Origin: Cytospora piceicola
Taxonomy: Eukaryota; Ascomycota; Sordariomycetes; Diaporthales; Cytosporaceae
Length of the DNA stretch: 64,000 nucleotides
NCBI GenBank assembly: GCA_023375675.1
Contig: JALQBC010000015.1
Location: forward strand, 124,001-188,000
Reading direction: 5' to 3'
Shown: one piece after another, positions 37,635-48,965 of the stretch
How positions within the stretch are numbered: position 1 is the first letter of the stretch
How the letters are laid out: every line of letters starts with the position of its first letter
Position numbers and translations under genes: made by a program
The notes under the pieces: model-generated
What the model saw: the letters and a program-made list of their open reading frames with translations, nothing else
Database searches by the model: none
What the model was told of the DNA's origin: nothing

Positions 37635-38537
37635 CAAGGCTCCAGCACGGAAATGACCACCTGGTCATTCTATTTCTTTGCCACCGTCATCTTGAGTTTA
37701 CTCTCTTTTTTTTTCCCCGCATCACAGCTTCGGAGTATCTCAAAAATTGGAGCCTGACTTTCGGTTTTCTCGGTATCCTGGGTTGGGGTTTTTGTGGTTT
37801 GCAGTTTCTGTCTAGGATGGGAAAAGTATTCGTTAGCTTTACGTCTGTAGCGACTCAAAATTCCACGACGACTGGACTTGTTGATATTGGTCGATGCTAC
37901 GATATTTTTGCTACCGGCGGAACTGTACTGCACTGTATCGTGGAGTTTGTGCTTTGTGAGACTCTAGATTGGCGGCTTCTGGGCTTTATCCGGCGACTGG
38001 ATGCGCTTTGCTCCATCTTGGGTGTCTGATTATATGGAAAGAGGGACATGTCGGGACATGTCGGAATATGGCGACACCACCGAGGGATTACTCGCGGTCA
38101 CCCTCACCGTTGTTCGCGAAGAATTTGTCAAAAATATCAGGATTCTACGGTTGCCTCCCAGATCCATCCTCTATTTCGTACCTCTTCTATCGTCGAAGAG
38201 CCTCAATTATGACTCTGACTCTTAGTGGTGTCGTAAGCGCAGCGGCTGATCAGCTGGCGCGGCTGTGCCACGAACACCAACACACCAATACCAGCACCAA
38301 CACCCAATCTCACATCACGCGCTTCCGAAATCACTCATCTATCTACCTGACCCCCTCCCCTGAAGACCTCGGGACAGGGGTATGACTACGTTTACCGAAG
38401 GATCTAGATATCATGGATCTGTGCATCCTACGAAGCCCCGGAGGAATCCTGAGTCCCTTGAGACCAAAATATCGTCAAAAGGCGGCCTCCCCGGTGAGAC
38501 CCCCGTGGGAGGGTAAAAAAAGCTTGGGTTGGGCTCT
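37635..38537. other. Intergenic spacer
   Basis: 3' flank of the regulator gene (T-rich at 37640-37730) and upstream region of a small candidate gene. Open frames at 37547-38029 and 37969-38385 overlap the regulator end or lack domains, and are not called. Confidence 0.5.
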
Positions 38538-38546
38538 TATATAAAA
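38538..38546 (+). promoter_or_regulatory. TATA box before a small Tyr-rich ORF
   Basis: TATATAAAA about 150 nt upstream of the ATG at 38693. The stretch after it is C/A-rich like a fungal 5' leader. Confidence 0.5.
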
Positions 38547-38692
38547 ACTGCGTTTCCATGAGCTAAATCGTAAATCGAAAAACTGGTCCTGTCACCTAAC
38601 CCAAACATCCACAACATTACCGTCAAAACCCACAATATCAGTCACTTTCAGCCATCCTGCAAGTCCGTAGCCTCAACCAGACCTCGAGTGTC

Positions 38693-38947
38693 ATGTCGTA
38701 CCCGACCGCTACCGTCGGCCCGTCCTACTACTATTGCTATGACTGCAGCTACTACATCCCATCCGGGTACTATTGCGCCCACACATACTACGGAACCAGC
38801 TCGGCCCCTGTGGCCAGCAGCGTGACCTCGGGCTCCCCGAGGAACAACAGCACCAGGCGCGACGTCGTCGTCGTCGACAGCACACGCAGGATAAACCACG
38901 GCGCAACACACACGACTCGATATACTGTGCGCGTATACACGCACTGA
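38693..38947 (+). CDS. Small Tyr/Cys-rich orphan protein (84 aa)
   Basis: Unspliced frame. The N-terminal third is rich in tyrosine with three cysteines (YYYCYDCSYYIPSGYYCAHT). The middle is Ser/Thr/Ala-rich, and the C-terminus is basic with dibasic sites. No signal peptide and no known domain. Support comes from a TATA box at 38538 and a CAACATT-type leader; the reverse strand also has open frames here, so composition alone is weak evidence. It could be a structural or spore/wall-associated small protein, but that is a guess. A C-rich/G-rich run follows 60 nt downstream. Confidence 0.4.
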   Translation: MSYPTATVGPSYYYCYDCSYYIPSGYYCAHTYYGTSSAPVASSVTSGSPRNNSTRRDVVVVDSTRRINHGATHTTRYTVRVYTH

Positions 38948-39008
38948 GTTTACCCATATCATCTTCACTTGTACGACCGTCACACAGAACAACAAAACAT
39001 GGATTTGC

Positions 39009-39021
39009 GGGGGGGGGGGGG
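39009..39021. repeat. Poly-G run
   Basis: Thirteen consecutive G, about 60 nt past the stop of the small Tyr-rich ORF. A likely length-variable homopolymer. Confidence 0.9.
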
Positions 39022-39748
39022 ATTCTTTGGTGATTTTATTTTGTCGACACGAGCATTCTCGATGACAACGATGAAGCGTTCACGGATTTGATTTTTTACA
39101 GCACTTCTTGGGAAGAATGGAGGTCGGAGATACCCGGGATATTCGGATATTCGCAATCGAATTATAGGGAAATTTTGCAGTTGGTTCGATATCAGATCCG
39201 GCTTGCGGAAGCGCTTCTTGTACGCACTGTGTCCGTAGACGGGTATGTTAGGGAGCGGTGCACTTACAACTAGCTAGTGATTTTGGGAGACATACCTAGT
39301 CTAACAAATATATGGCCCATAATGGACTGCCTAGTGCGGATCTTGAAATCGTTAGTTGCCCGGGTCAGTCCGTATATATTTGGTTGGAGAGGAGAAATAG
39401 ACTCGCTATGTCTGTGGCTGCCTATTCGTGAGTATTAGACTAGGCATATGAAGACTTATGTGCTGGTTTTGAGTTACCTACTTGAGCAACCGATTTGACC
39501 GGTGGTTGAGTATGTGTTATCAATAGATTATAAGTGCAATGTAATTGTTTATATGATATATGTTATACTGTAAAGTAGTAACATTTTACCATTATTCATC
39601 GGCAGGTTTTCCACAGGTATACTGTGACAATATGGTGACTCGCCTCTAAGACCACGACAAACAACTGCTACATGACCTGAAACTCAGGATGAACATGAAG
39701 ACTGGAAACCAGTCACTCTGACGAGAATGCAAGAATGCAGGCTATGCA
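39022..39748. other. Intergenic spacer, AT-rich in its second half
   Basis: No supported gene. 39480-39600 is rich in TATA/ATATGATATATG words. Confidence 0.5.
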
Positions 39749-39756
39749 TATATAAA
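39749..39756 (+). promoter_or_regulatory. TATA box of the orphan gene at 39785/39824
   Basis: TATATAAA only 29 nt before the first ATG (39785) but 68 nt before the second in-frame ATG (39824). With transcription usually starting at least 25-30 nt past a TATA box, the second ATG is the more likely start. Confidence 0.5.
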
Positions 39757-39784
39757 TCCCAAGGAAGCATGAAACTGCAACTCC

Positions 39785-40348
39785 ATGAGCCAACCGCGAC
39801 CTTATCGAAGAACAGACCTCAGAATGGAGCACAGTAAAGACAACGTAGCCCAGGCCCTAAACACCCCTCCCCCAGCGTACGCCGGCACAGGCGAGGACGG
39901 CACCGGCCCGACGACGAGCAGCGGCACCGGCCACACCCTAGAGTTCCGCCACAGGGGCTGCCCCAGCTGCGACACCTCCCTCGCCGCAGACGACCACCCC
40001 GTCGCCGGCGGGGACTACCACGAGGTGAGGAACATGATGCTGTCCAGGGCCTACGACGTGATGGACATCTTCCACGCGGACGGCCCGGCCATCCGGGACT
40101 TGCGGCTGTCCGCCATCTGGACCGAGACGGGGCGGTTCACCGACATGGACAGCATGGGCCACGAGGAGAGGGAGTCACTGCTGGACATCCTGAAGGGGGG
40201 CAAGGATAACTATCGCCTGAGGGTAGAGTTTACTACCTTTCCTCGGCAGACAGAGGGGCTTCAGGAGGCCTTGGAACCCGGCGCAGTGGATACGGCGGCT
40301 GATGGACTATCAAGGCCAATGGTTGAGGGAAACGAGGAAGGCGCTTGA
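39785..40348 (+). CDS. Hypothetical acidic protein (187 aa, or 174 aa from the second ATG)
   Basis: Unspliced. The first half is disordered (TPPPAYAGTGEDGTGPTTSS), followed by a short CPSC motif. A helical, charged region then contains VRNMMLSRAYDVMDIFHADG and SMGHEERESLLDILKGGKDN. High GC at third codon positions compared with flanking DNA supports coding. The TATA position favours translation from MEHSKDNVAQ at 39824. No signal peptide, TM or recognised domain; cytosolic or nuclear by default. Function unknown. Confidence 0.6.
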   Translation: MSQPRPYRRTDLRMEHSKDNVAQALNTPPPAYAGTGEDGTGPTTSSGTGHTLEFRHRGCPSCDTSLAADDHPVAGGDYHEVRNMMLSRAYDVMDIFHADGPAIRDLRLSAIWTETGRFTDMDSMGHEERESLLDILKGGKDNYRLRVEFTTFPRQTEGLQEALEPGAVDTAADGLSRPMVEGNEEGA

Positions 40349-40565
40349 CCACGACCCGCCATAGTATGAAGTGGATGGAATTGATTTGTAGCCCGCCTCC
40401 GCATCATAAAGAAAGATATCAAGTTCTGGAATAGGGTTCATAAGAATGAGGCAACACTTCATCTTTGTAGTTCAATGTGATAATAACTCGTAAATCGTTC
40501 ATTAAAAGGTGCTATGCTACAGGTCCAAATCTAAAACTAAGTGATTACTCCCTCGATTTTCTCCC

Positions 40566-42850
40566 TTAGTATGCCACCATGGAGCTCAGTCCATCCAGCT
40601 CACGGTCGAAGTTCCTGTGCTGGCTGATGGAGTAGAAGAACTTCTCGCCGAAGCTGACACCGCTGGCGGCGATGCTGAAAGTGTCGCTGAAGCTCTCAGG
40701 TTTGGCCTGGGCCAGGGTCACAACACCGTAGCTCTCCACGGCCTCGCTGCCGCTCGACAGTTGTACGCCGGGCAGCTGGAACGCCATCTGCAACAGCTCC
40801 ACACCCTCACCAGTACCGCCGACGGTCTTCAGGTGACCGAATGCCTCACGAACCCAGTGCAACGCACGACCGTTCTTCTTAAGCGTGTCGATAGACTCCC
40901 TGCCGCCAGGAACGAATACTGCGTCGACCATGGTTGATCGGAAACCCTCGAGATGGTGGTCTGGTCGGATGCCACTGCCCTTCTCTCGCTTCTGGCCTGC
41001 GGAAAACACCTCGCTTCGCTTGGTGCCAATTATGAACGGAAGAGCACCGGCAGCAGCAACAGCGTTCTTCACGGAGTTGAAGGCGACGGAGTCGTAACCG
41101 TCGGCGATGATGAGTGCCACTCTTCGGCTGGCAATGGTAGGAGTGAAAGCCGGGTACTCGAGCTGCGACAGGCCCTTGGCCTTCTTTCCGTGGTTGGGGT
41201 TACCCTCCTTCTCTGGCACCTTGGCACCAACCAGCTCAGCCACCTGCTGTGCCAGATCGAGGTCAATGTCGGCGAGACGTGTTGCAAGATTCTCGTAAAC
41301 GATAGGGTCATCGCAGTGGTCGAGCTCAAAGCCGAACGAGCTCATGACGTGGTTCTTCTCAACGGGGCTCAAGCTGTTGTAGAACAGCTGCGCCTGCTTG
41401 AAGTGCTCCCTGAACTTCTTGCTCTTGACACGCTGCTTGAGGCCCTCAACCTTCTGTAGGTACTCGACGTATCCTCCCTCCTCGGGCTTAGCAGGCGGGT
41501 TCTTCTCAAATCGGTTGGGCCAGTAATTTATCTTGCCCTTGCGGATTCTGTGGCGCATGGCACCATCGGAGTTGAAGTTCATTACTGGGCAAACAGGCTT
41601 GTTGATGGGAAGTTCTTGCCAGTTTACACCGAGACGGGTGATTTGTGTATCATGGTAAGAGAAGTTACGTCCCTGCAAGAGAGGGTCGTCGGAGTGTCCG
41701 ATACCAGGGACGAGGTGGCTAGTGCAGAACGCAACCTGCTCTGTCTGCGGGAAGAACTCATCGACAGTGCGGTTCAGCTCCAGTTCACCGACGTACCGGA
41801 TTGGCACAAGCTCCTCGGGCCAGAGCTTGGTAGCGTCAAGGATATCAAACTCGAAGTTGTCCTGGTCCTCCTCGCTCACGATCTGAACGCCGAACTTCCA
41901 CTTGGGGAAGCAGCCGTTCTCGATGGCCTCTCCAAGATCCTTGCGGTGGAAGTCAGGATCTTGACCAGCAAGCTTGAGAGCTTCGTCCCAGACAAGGGAG
42001 TGCACACCAAGCTCGGGGGTGAAGTGGAACTTGACGAAAGAGCGCTTGCCAGCAGCGTTGATGAGGGTGTAGGTGTTGACACCAAATCCTTGCATCATGC
42101 GGTATGACCGAGGAATGGTACGGTCAGACATGGCCCACATGAACATGTGAGTTGCCTCAGTGTGGTTGAAGACGAAGTCCCAGAAGTTGTTGTGGGCTGT
42201 CTGTGCTTGGGGGACCTCGTTGTCAGGCTCGGGCTTGCCGGCGTGGACAAAGTCGGGGAACTTGATGGCGTCCTGGATGAAGAAAACGGGAATGTTGTTG
42301 CCAACGATATCCCAGTTGCCCTCCTCGGTGTAGAACTTGATGGCGAAGCCTCGAACATCTCGAACCGTGTCAGCACTGCCTCTGCTGCCAAGGACAGTGG
42401 AGAAGCGGAGGAAGACGGGCGTCTCGCGAGATGTGTCGGTCAGCACGGGGGCATGAGTGACGTCCTCGAGACTCTCAAAGAGAGTGAACTTTCCAAAGGC
42501 GGCAGTTCCACGCGCGTGGACGACACGCTCGGGAATACGCTCATGGTCAAAACGGTGAATCTATGAAGGCATTGTTCAGTATTTGAAGACTACTACTGAA
42601 GTGAGACGACAGGACTGCTCACCTTCTCACGACCGAAAGGATCCTCCAACAGGGCCGGTCCTTGACGGTCCTCAGTGGCGACACTCAGCCAGTCGTCGGT
42701 GTTGGACTGCTTAACACCATAGTCGGAGGTGAGGAGGGTATCCTTAGTAGGCTCGACGGTGTCCTTCTGCAGGTCTGCGATCTTGTCTCCTTGGGAACCC
42801 ATGACGACTTGCTTCGCGGTGTGTATTGCTTCGGGGATCAATGAAGCCAT
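40566..42850 (-). CDS. Large-subunit catalase with C-terminal DJ-1/PfpI-like domain (740 aa)
   Basis: Two exons, 42850-42623 and 42560-40566, with a 62-nt intron. Decomposes hydrogen peroxide using heme. Catalytic histidine H91 in RVVHARG, the VGNNIPVFF asparagine motif (about N164/165), and the proximal heme tyrosine Y378 in RNFSYHDTQ. The core extends to about residue 540. A C-terminal flavodoxin/class-I amidotransferase-like domain follows (RRVALIIADGYDS, VDAVFVPGGRES), as in clade 2 catalases; the length agrees with that group (about 700-750 aa). There is no signal peptide: the protein starts MASLIPEAIHTAKQVV, like intracellular, spore-type enzymes (A. nidulans CatA, N. crassa CAT-1) rather than secreted CatB types. 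That subtype call is inference. Confidence 0.95.
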
Positions 42851-44668
42851 CTGATTTTTGAGTGTAGTTGTGGTGAACCAGAGAGGGAGAGAGCTTCTTT
42901 ATGGCAAGAAGAGTAGGAAACAGGCTTCAAATATGTATGGCGACATCAAGGGTTTAATGGGGGTGCGACAATACAAGGTGAAGGCGGGACGAAGGGGTGG
43001 GCCACATTGGAAATTCAAAGACGAGTATTGGACGTCATACAGATACACCGATACTGACGTCAGTCAGTACCTACAGTAGAAGCTCTCAAGAGACTCTCAA
43101 CGTTACTATGTACCTAGGTGGATGCCTTACATGAGCTACCTACTCACCTACCGGTACAGATTGGAAGTCTGGACGGAATCCATTGCGCGCTGCCGCATGT
43201 ATTGCAAGTGAGCTAACGTTGATGTTATGACACGGAGTTGAGGTGAGGTGCGGCTTTGAGGACGGGGTTCCCGGCAAGTGGATGACGATCGCTCGATGCA
43301 ATCACTATTACACTATACTATACTACTTAAGTACCTACACTACCTAGGTACGCATATAAGACCAATACATTTTCAAACGTTCAAACACTCAACCAATCTG
43401 GCAGTCTGCCAGTCAGTCAAGTCTAGCAGCTGCCAGGGTAAAGGCAGAGGAGGTCCACCTAACATGCAACCATGAACCTCGAGGGTCGGGAACCCGGGAG
43501 GTGGATGATCACATACTGGCTGGTCTGAAATACCCATCTGAATTTGAATCGATCCGTGAAGTTAGTGGGGTTGGGATGGGCATCATAGACCTCTTTTCTG
43601 TGGTATACATAGAAAGGTAAACCGTCCATACTGTTGCAGTGGTTCGGTACAAAGTAGATCTGTAGGTAAACTGGTAAATTACCAAGGTACTTACTAAATA
43701 CCTACCTAGGTACCTAGGTACTGTGGTAAGTAGGTACCTAGGTAGGTATGCAGCTATGTGGTAGTAGTGACGTTGAGGCTCAAGGGTGGTGGTGACCTGG
43801 GGTGGAAAACGTGTGGTTGTTGCATGCATTTCCCCATGTCAAAGTGATGTAATCAGCGGAGCATTGGCTCCGCAAATCATTACCACTGCAGGTACTTAGG
43901 TACTTACTTAGGTACTTGGTAGGTATGTTCCACCGCATTACATATATCCCCGGTCAATTGATTTCTAGACTGCCAGAGCAGATGTCTGCCCCTGGCCCAG
44001 CAGCCATGTGACAGCCAGGGTTACCTACATAAGGTTGTCCATATGTAGATGGTAGATACGTACTATTACGGATCCGTACAAACGCCTTCGCCCTCTGTCG
44101 AGGATAATTCCAAATCAAACCCAGCTCACTGGCTGGCCACCTCGAGGACCTCGAGATCGGTATAATTCGAGTATTGCGGTATACCTATGTGGGTGTTTAC
44201 TTCGGTAGATCAGCGAGAGCCTTGGATTTATAAGCCTAGCGGCCCGCTCCAGAATGGCACTCAAGCTTTCTCACGGCATCATCGACTTCCAGAATTGGTG
44301 GGCCATCATACACAAGATGCCGAGGCCCGCAGAAAGTGTGCGGGCACCTCGATACATCAACCGGACAGCGATTTCCTCCAATCGTTGATTTCTTCAAATC
44401 GTTGACGCATCACTAAAGTCGCCAAGCAAAATCTCTTCGGCTCGTTGAGAGTCTTGCGCACAAGTCTCCAGGCAATCCCAACAGAGTTTGACATTCAAAC
44501 AAATGTCACTGGAAACAATTCTAGTGGTTACAGCAATGCCTCCCTGAGGTATTCCCCCACCAATCGACATTCTGCCCAAGAGCAGGAGACACATCCAACT
44601 CCACATCCGCTTCCCGCTTCATCGCGCCCTACACGGCAGCGGTCTGCTGAACAACAGAGGCATCAGGG
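42851..44668. other. Intergenic region rich in TACCTAGGTA palindromes
   Basis: 1.8 kb upstream of the catalase and downstream of a broken gene. Four exact TACCTAGGTA copies (43341, 43703, 43711, 43735) and several one-mismatch copies (43111, 43890-43925) are packed within 43.1-43.93 kb. No gene supported. Confidence 0.6.
43680..43750. repeat. TACCTAGGTA palindrome cluster
   Basis: Three exact copies starting at 43703, 43711 and 43735 (the first two overlap by two bases) plus related AGGTACTTACT/GTAAGTAGGTACC words. Confidence 0.85.
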
Positions 44669-46976
44669 CTACAGATCATCAGAGACTACAGACCCCGGAG
44701 GGCCCTCCAGCAGGATCAATCCCCGGTCGAGCTCATCGCCGAGGATTTCCAGGAAGTGCTCATGCCGGAAGTCGCCGGTGTGGAAACCCACGGCCCTGAC
44801 TCTCCCCTCGGACTCGGCGATGGCGGCGCGGTAGTCGCCCTCCTGCGACAGCTTGGTGACGACCAGGATGGGCACCCCCGACCGGGTATCCCTAACGCAC
44901 CTGAAGACGTCTCCATTGAGTTGTTGTGAGACATGGGCTCGCCACAATTTGAACTTGGCTGTCTGGAGCACCGGGCTGATCACGAAGGCGTCGAGTTCCT
45001 TGCAATACACGCAACTGTCCCTGCAAGGTCTTGGTCGACAGGCCCGGCCGTCACCGCGGGTCGGGTAATCGGGCACGGGTGCCAGGGCGTAGTTCCGTAG
45101 TAGGTACTCGCAGGTGCCCCGTGCGGACTCTTTGAATGGTGCTTGTGGTGCGCGGCATTAGGTTCGTGACCATTGACGCCGATTCGACGTTTCCGATGTT
45201 GCACCAAGTTGGGCTGCTGTGTGATTTGATCGAGGAGTTCAGTGGCGTGGGCTACGAGGCCCTGCTGTAGGCAGCTTGCAACGAGGTTGAGGAACCAGTC
45301 GAACTCGGCGGACTCCTTTTCATCGGGGCATGCACACCATCTGATCGGCCCGAGATGTAGTCGCGGGAGTTCGGCATCCAAAATCTGCTGGACAATAGCC
45401 TCGGCGCCAGGTAGGGTGTTCACTCGGCACTCGAAAGCCAGCGTCTTGATGACTTCGCTGATAAGGTAGATGTTCTCACCCTGGTGCGACTTGGGGATGA
45501 GACTGGGTACATGTTAGCTTCAGGTCTAGAGGTTCAGATTTGACTTGCTGTTGCTTCACCCAGTCATGGTCGCTCCAACGGGAAGATAACAGACCTTTGA
45601 CAAAACTTTGGGACACTGCCGTTGCGGTCCGTGGCAGGACGGTGAAATATTTATTAGCGACCACCACTTATGCCAGCATTGTATGGTGTTTCTAAGGAAT
45701 GAAGGTCTCCTACTTACCGAATCGCGGTATCTATGCTCGGCTGGCATGCTTTCGTTTCCCGTATACATGGCTTCGTCCGTCTCCTCAGACTCACGTTTGG
45801 AGTATGGTTCAGGGTCAATGACGTCCTCGTTGGACACTACGAGAATCAGGGTCAGTATTTTTCTGAAAGTGGATAGAAACGGGAGGAGCGAGACAGGATC
45901 CAAGAGTATAGCCTTGGTTGCTCCCGGATCAAACATGTCTTGGAACTCGGGAAACATCCAAGTATGGAACACCGTTGCTCTCGGATATGTAGTACCCACG
46001 TTGAAGTACGGCGACGATTTTTCTGCCATCTGGACTGCACAAGTGTCTGAGAGTAATCACCTCTTCATCCGTGTCATCATCAGGGTCGAAGATCTCTGTC
46101 TTTGTAAAGTTGCTGAGGAGAATGTAATATCCACTTCCAAAGCATACGTGCTGTAGCAACAGAGAGACCACTCGATCCCGGCCCTTCAAATTGTTCTGGG
46201 TCAGGCTCGATTGCGAATACTTTCGATCCATGAAGTATACAAGCTCTGCCGGGTCATGATACCCTGTCATCCATCTGGAAACCTTCTCCTTGACATGTGC
46301 CTGTTGCTGGTCGAAGAACCCAGCGGATTTGCCAGGGCCGCCTTTCTGGACGATGTTGTAGGTGAGGACTAAACGATGACCTTTAGTGACCTTCTTGATT
46401 TCGTGCGTGACACCGGAATACCAAGCAAGAGCTGTAGTGTCAAATGCGGATTTTGGGCTTGTTGCGTACGTGGTCCTGTCCGGCGTGTGAGAGATGGACT
46501 TGGCCGCCTTTGTGTTTCGAGGGAAGACAGACGACGAGACTGCCTATCATGCCTGGTGCTTTCTCCGAGTCCTCGTGGCGCTTGAAAAAAGAACCCTTCT
46601 CGTATAGGAGAAAGTTGTACGACTCATACTGATTTCGTCTGGAACCAGGCTGGGGCTGTGTGCTGCATCTTGTTTGATGGTGTTGAGGAACCCCGGCCAT
46701 GCGGATGGGTGATGCGGAACTCATCGTGGTTCAGCTCCCACGTTAGGCGGACGGAAGAGTCTACCACAGTATCGTCTCCTCTGACAAAGGGAGCTGGTCT
46801 GTATACCGCAATGATCTGATCGGCAAACAGAGACACTAGAGGAAGCGGGATGAGGCAGCCGGCAACCTTGAGACCTGGGTTTACGAACTGGCTGTAGGTC
46901 TTCTGCGCGGCGAAGTCAACAAAAGATTGAATGGCATCCAAGTCTGCTGCGAGGTCTTGATTTCAACACTATAAGC
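44669..46976 (-). pseudogene. Frameshifted 2OG-Fe(II) dioxygenase / prolyl 4-hydroxylase-like gene
   Basis: Pieces of one protein lie in order but in different frames. They are VAGCLIPLPLVSLFADQI and RGDDTVVDSSVRLTWELN; then WPGFLNTIKQDAAH; then LLYEKGSFFKRHEDSEKAPG and CLPSKHKGGQVHLSHAGQDH; then YATSPKSAFDTTALAWYSGV with GVTHEIKKVTKGHRLVLTYN; and finally CVYCKELDAFVISP to the stop at 44669. The HxD (H-E-D) and distal His of a 2OG-Fe(II) oxygenase are still encoded. Breaks: one base missing near 46700-46704, one missing near 46625-46632, and one extra G near 46469. None is bridged by a valid intron. A real-looking intron (45837-45999) remains, and further frame changes occur near 45490-45720 and 45100-45180, which could be introns I failed to resolve. 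Either a recently decayed gene or assembly indels. Confidence 0.6.
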
Positions 46977-47463
46977 TACCATCTTGACCTTTGTCGGACG
47001 GTGACTGCACTGAGCCTAAATAATGGTCATTGATTTGACGTGACATATTGGGCAATGGCTTCTGTTCCGTGGAATGAGTCCTAGAGAGAACAGAGAAAAC
47101 AGAGAAAATAGGGAAGAAGGAGAAAACGGAGGAAATAGAGAGAGTATTAGAGGACCAGTGGTCAGATCAGACGCACACTTAGTAATTATATATATATATA
47201 TATGTACCTAGGTATTTATATAGCGACACATGGGAACGGTTGTTAGTGACAGGCAGGGATCCCCGACCCACAAATCTTCCCGCCAACGGTCCAAGCTTCC
47301 TGCACAGACCCACTCGACCCCGGATTTTGGTTCTTAGTCTCTTTAACTTCGACGTAACTTCATACAACACCACCCGCGAAACTCGACACGTCGACTTGCT
47401 TCCAAGCTCCCCACCAAATCACGCCTCACCCTTACAAATACACGAAAGATTTAAGATCGAAAC
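46977..47463. other. Upstream region of MED10
   Basis: Includes a purine-rich stretch (GAGAGAACAGAGAAAACAGAG, about 47080-47155), the TA microsatellite and a C/A-rich probable leader before 47464. No gene seen. Confidence 0.5.
47187..47214. repeat. (TA)n microsatellite joined to a TACCTAGGTA palindrome
   Basis: A TA run from 47187 to 47203 is followed directly by TACCTAGGTA at 47205-47214, about 250 nt upstream of the MED10 start. Confidence 0.85.
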
Positions 47464-48124
47464 ATGGCGCCACTAGACCAGCCAGACCACAACTCCGTCG
47501 AGCGTAAGCCACTCATCCTGCCTCATTCTACCCTACCCTGCCCCAAGCCAACCCAACCAACCCATTTCGAGACACCCACCCATCTAATGCTCACTTCCAC
47601 CTCCAGGCCAGCTCAAGGACGTCATCCAGATCCTCTACGAGATGATGATCCAAGTGACCAACTACGACTCCCACCTCGCCCCCGCAACAAGCGGCAGCAC
47701 CCCCAACGGCAACAGCACGCCCCTGCGCACGCCCAACCCCCCCGGCAACGCCGCGCCCCCGCCCACCCGCGACGTCCTCGCCGCCCAGCTGCACCAGCTC
47801 TCCGCCGCCCTGCAGGCCGTGCACCGCGCGTCCGCGCACCCCTCCGCCCCGGCCGCCCTGCCCAGCCTGCCCTTCGAGCTCATCCAGTACGTCGAGGGCG
47901 GCCGCAACCCGGACATCTACACCCGCGAGTTCGTCGAGCTCGTCCGCCGCCAGAACCAGCTCGTGAGGGGCAAGATGCGCGCCTTCGGCGCCTTCCGCGA
48001 CGTCCTCGCCGGGGAGATGGGCGAGGCCCTCCCCGAGCTGCGGGAGGACGTCGGCCGGGTCGTGCGGGGGACCGGCGGGGAGTGGCCCCTTCGGGACGGG
48101 GCCGGGGCGGCTGCGGGCCAGTGA
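47464..48124 (+). CDS. MED10: Mediator complex subunit 10 (185 aa)
   Basis: Two exons, 47464-47503 and 47607-48124 (558 nt), with a 103-nt intron. Core subunit of the Mediator middle module, which links transcription factors to RNA polymerase II in the nucleus. The MED10/Nut2 signature is clear: QLKDVIQILYEMMIQVTNYD near the N-terminus and QYVEGGRNPDIYTREFVELV with RRQNQLVRGKMRAF in the second half. A Pro/Ala/Ser-rich insert of about 60 residues separates the two, as in other filamentous fungi. The very GC-rich coding sequence leaves all frames open, which explains spurious long frames here. Confidence 0.93.
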
Positions 48125-48965
48125 GGAGGAGTGGCGTTGGACTCTCGGGCGTGGTCACGGGTGCTGGGCGTCTTGTGGTGCTGCATACGAGGTTCGCAGC
48201 ATCATCTACGGAGAATTTGTCGAAGCCGCCTGCACCAAGCCACCGGTGGACTCGTCACGGCCTTTACTGGGATGGCCTGCTCAAGGTGACCCATGGAATG
48301 GAAGAGGGATGACGACAAGGGAAGAAGCAGGATTGATAAAGAGCATGGAGGCATGTTCGAACAGCCGCCTAGTAGGATGTGGGCACCCTCGAACAATGAC
48401 GGGTGTTGGTGATATTTTACGGCGTTGTATGGCAATTTAGGAACCGAGCTTTAGACAAAATGATACCCCTTTACGCTTTACGTCAGTCACGGCCAATCGA
48501 GGAAATATTGAAGTCGAGTGGTGGTTTCCCGGGCGCAGGCCTCATCGCCATTGGGACAATAAGAGAGGTCGTGGAGGCCGTCTCGACTTTCGGGGAGTTG
48601 TGTTTAGTTGATTGGGATCGGTGTGGATTTGAGATTGTCCAAGAATCTTGCATAGTAGCGGGGATATGCCCACCAGATCTCATAAATCACTAAGGAAGAC
48701 AGATTGGTGTTAAGTTCACTTTTTAGCATTTGCTTTCTAGTACATGATGCTCCGCCCGCAATGCAAGTAGGTATATAAGCAGCGCTCTTCAGGGTTAAAA
48801 CACATGGCCGTATGGCCGGGCCACCCCTGATACATGACGATGATCAGTCTGACCCATCCTGCACGTAGATTCGTACAGGTAGGTAAGGCGCCCACTCGCC
48901 GACCGCTGCCGACGACAGCAATCGGCCCAAGTCTCCTTTCTCATTACGTCCTGTCCATCGGACTC
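48125..48965. other. Convergent intergenic spacer
   Basis: Between MED10 (+) and the gelsolin gene (-). Only weak frames. No repeat or RNA recognised. Confidence 0.5.

Noticed and set aside
40617..42566. Several plus-strand open frames of 60-185 codons
   Set aside because: Antisense shadows of the catalase gene.
46431..46468. A 38-nt intron (GTACGC...CTACAG) that could explain one frameshift
   Set aside because: Removing it puts the next exon in the wrong frame and deletes the conserved YATSPKSAFD block.
47464..48312. 282-codon reading of the first MED10 frame without splicing
   Set aside because: Arg/Pro-rich nonsense; splicing at 47504-47606 gives the MED10 signature.
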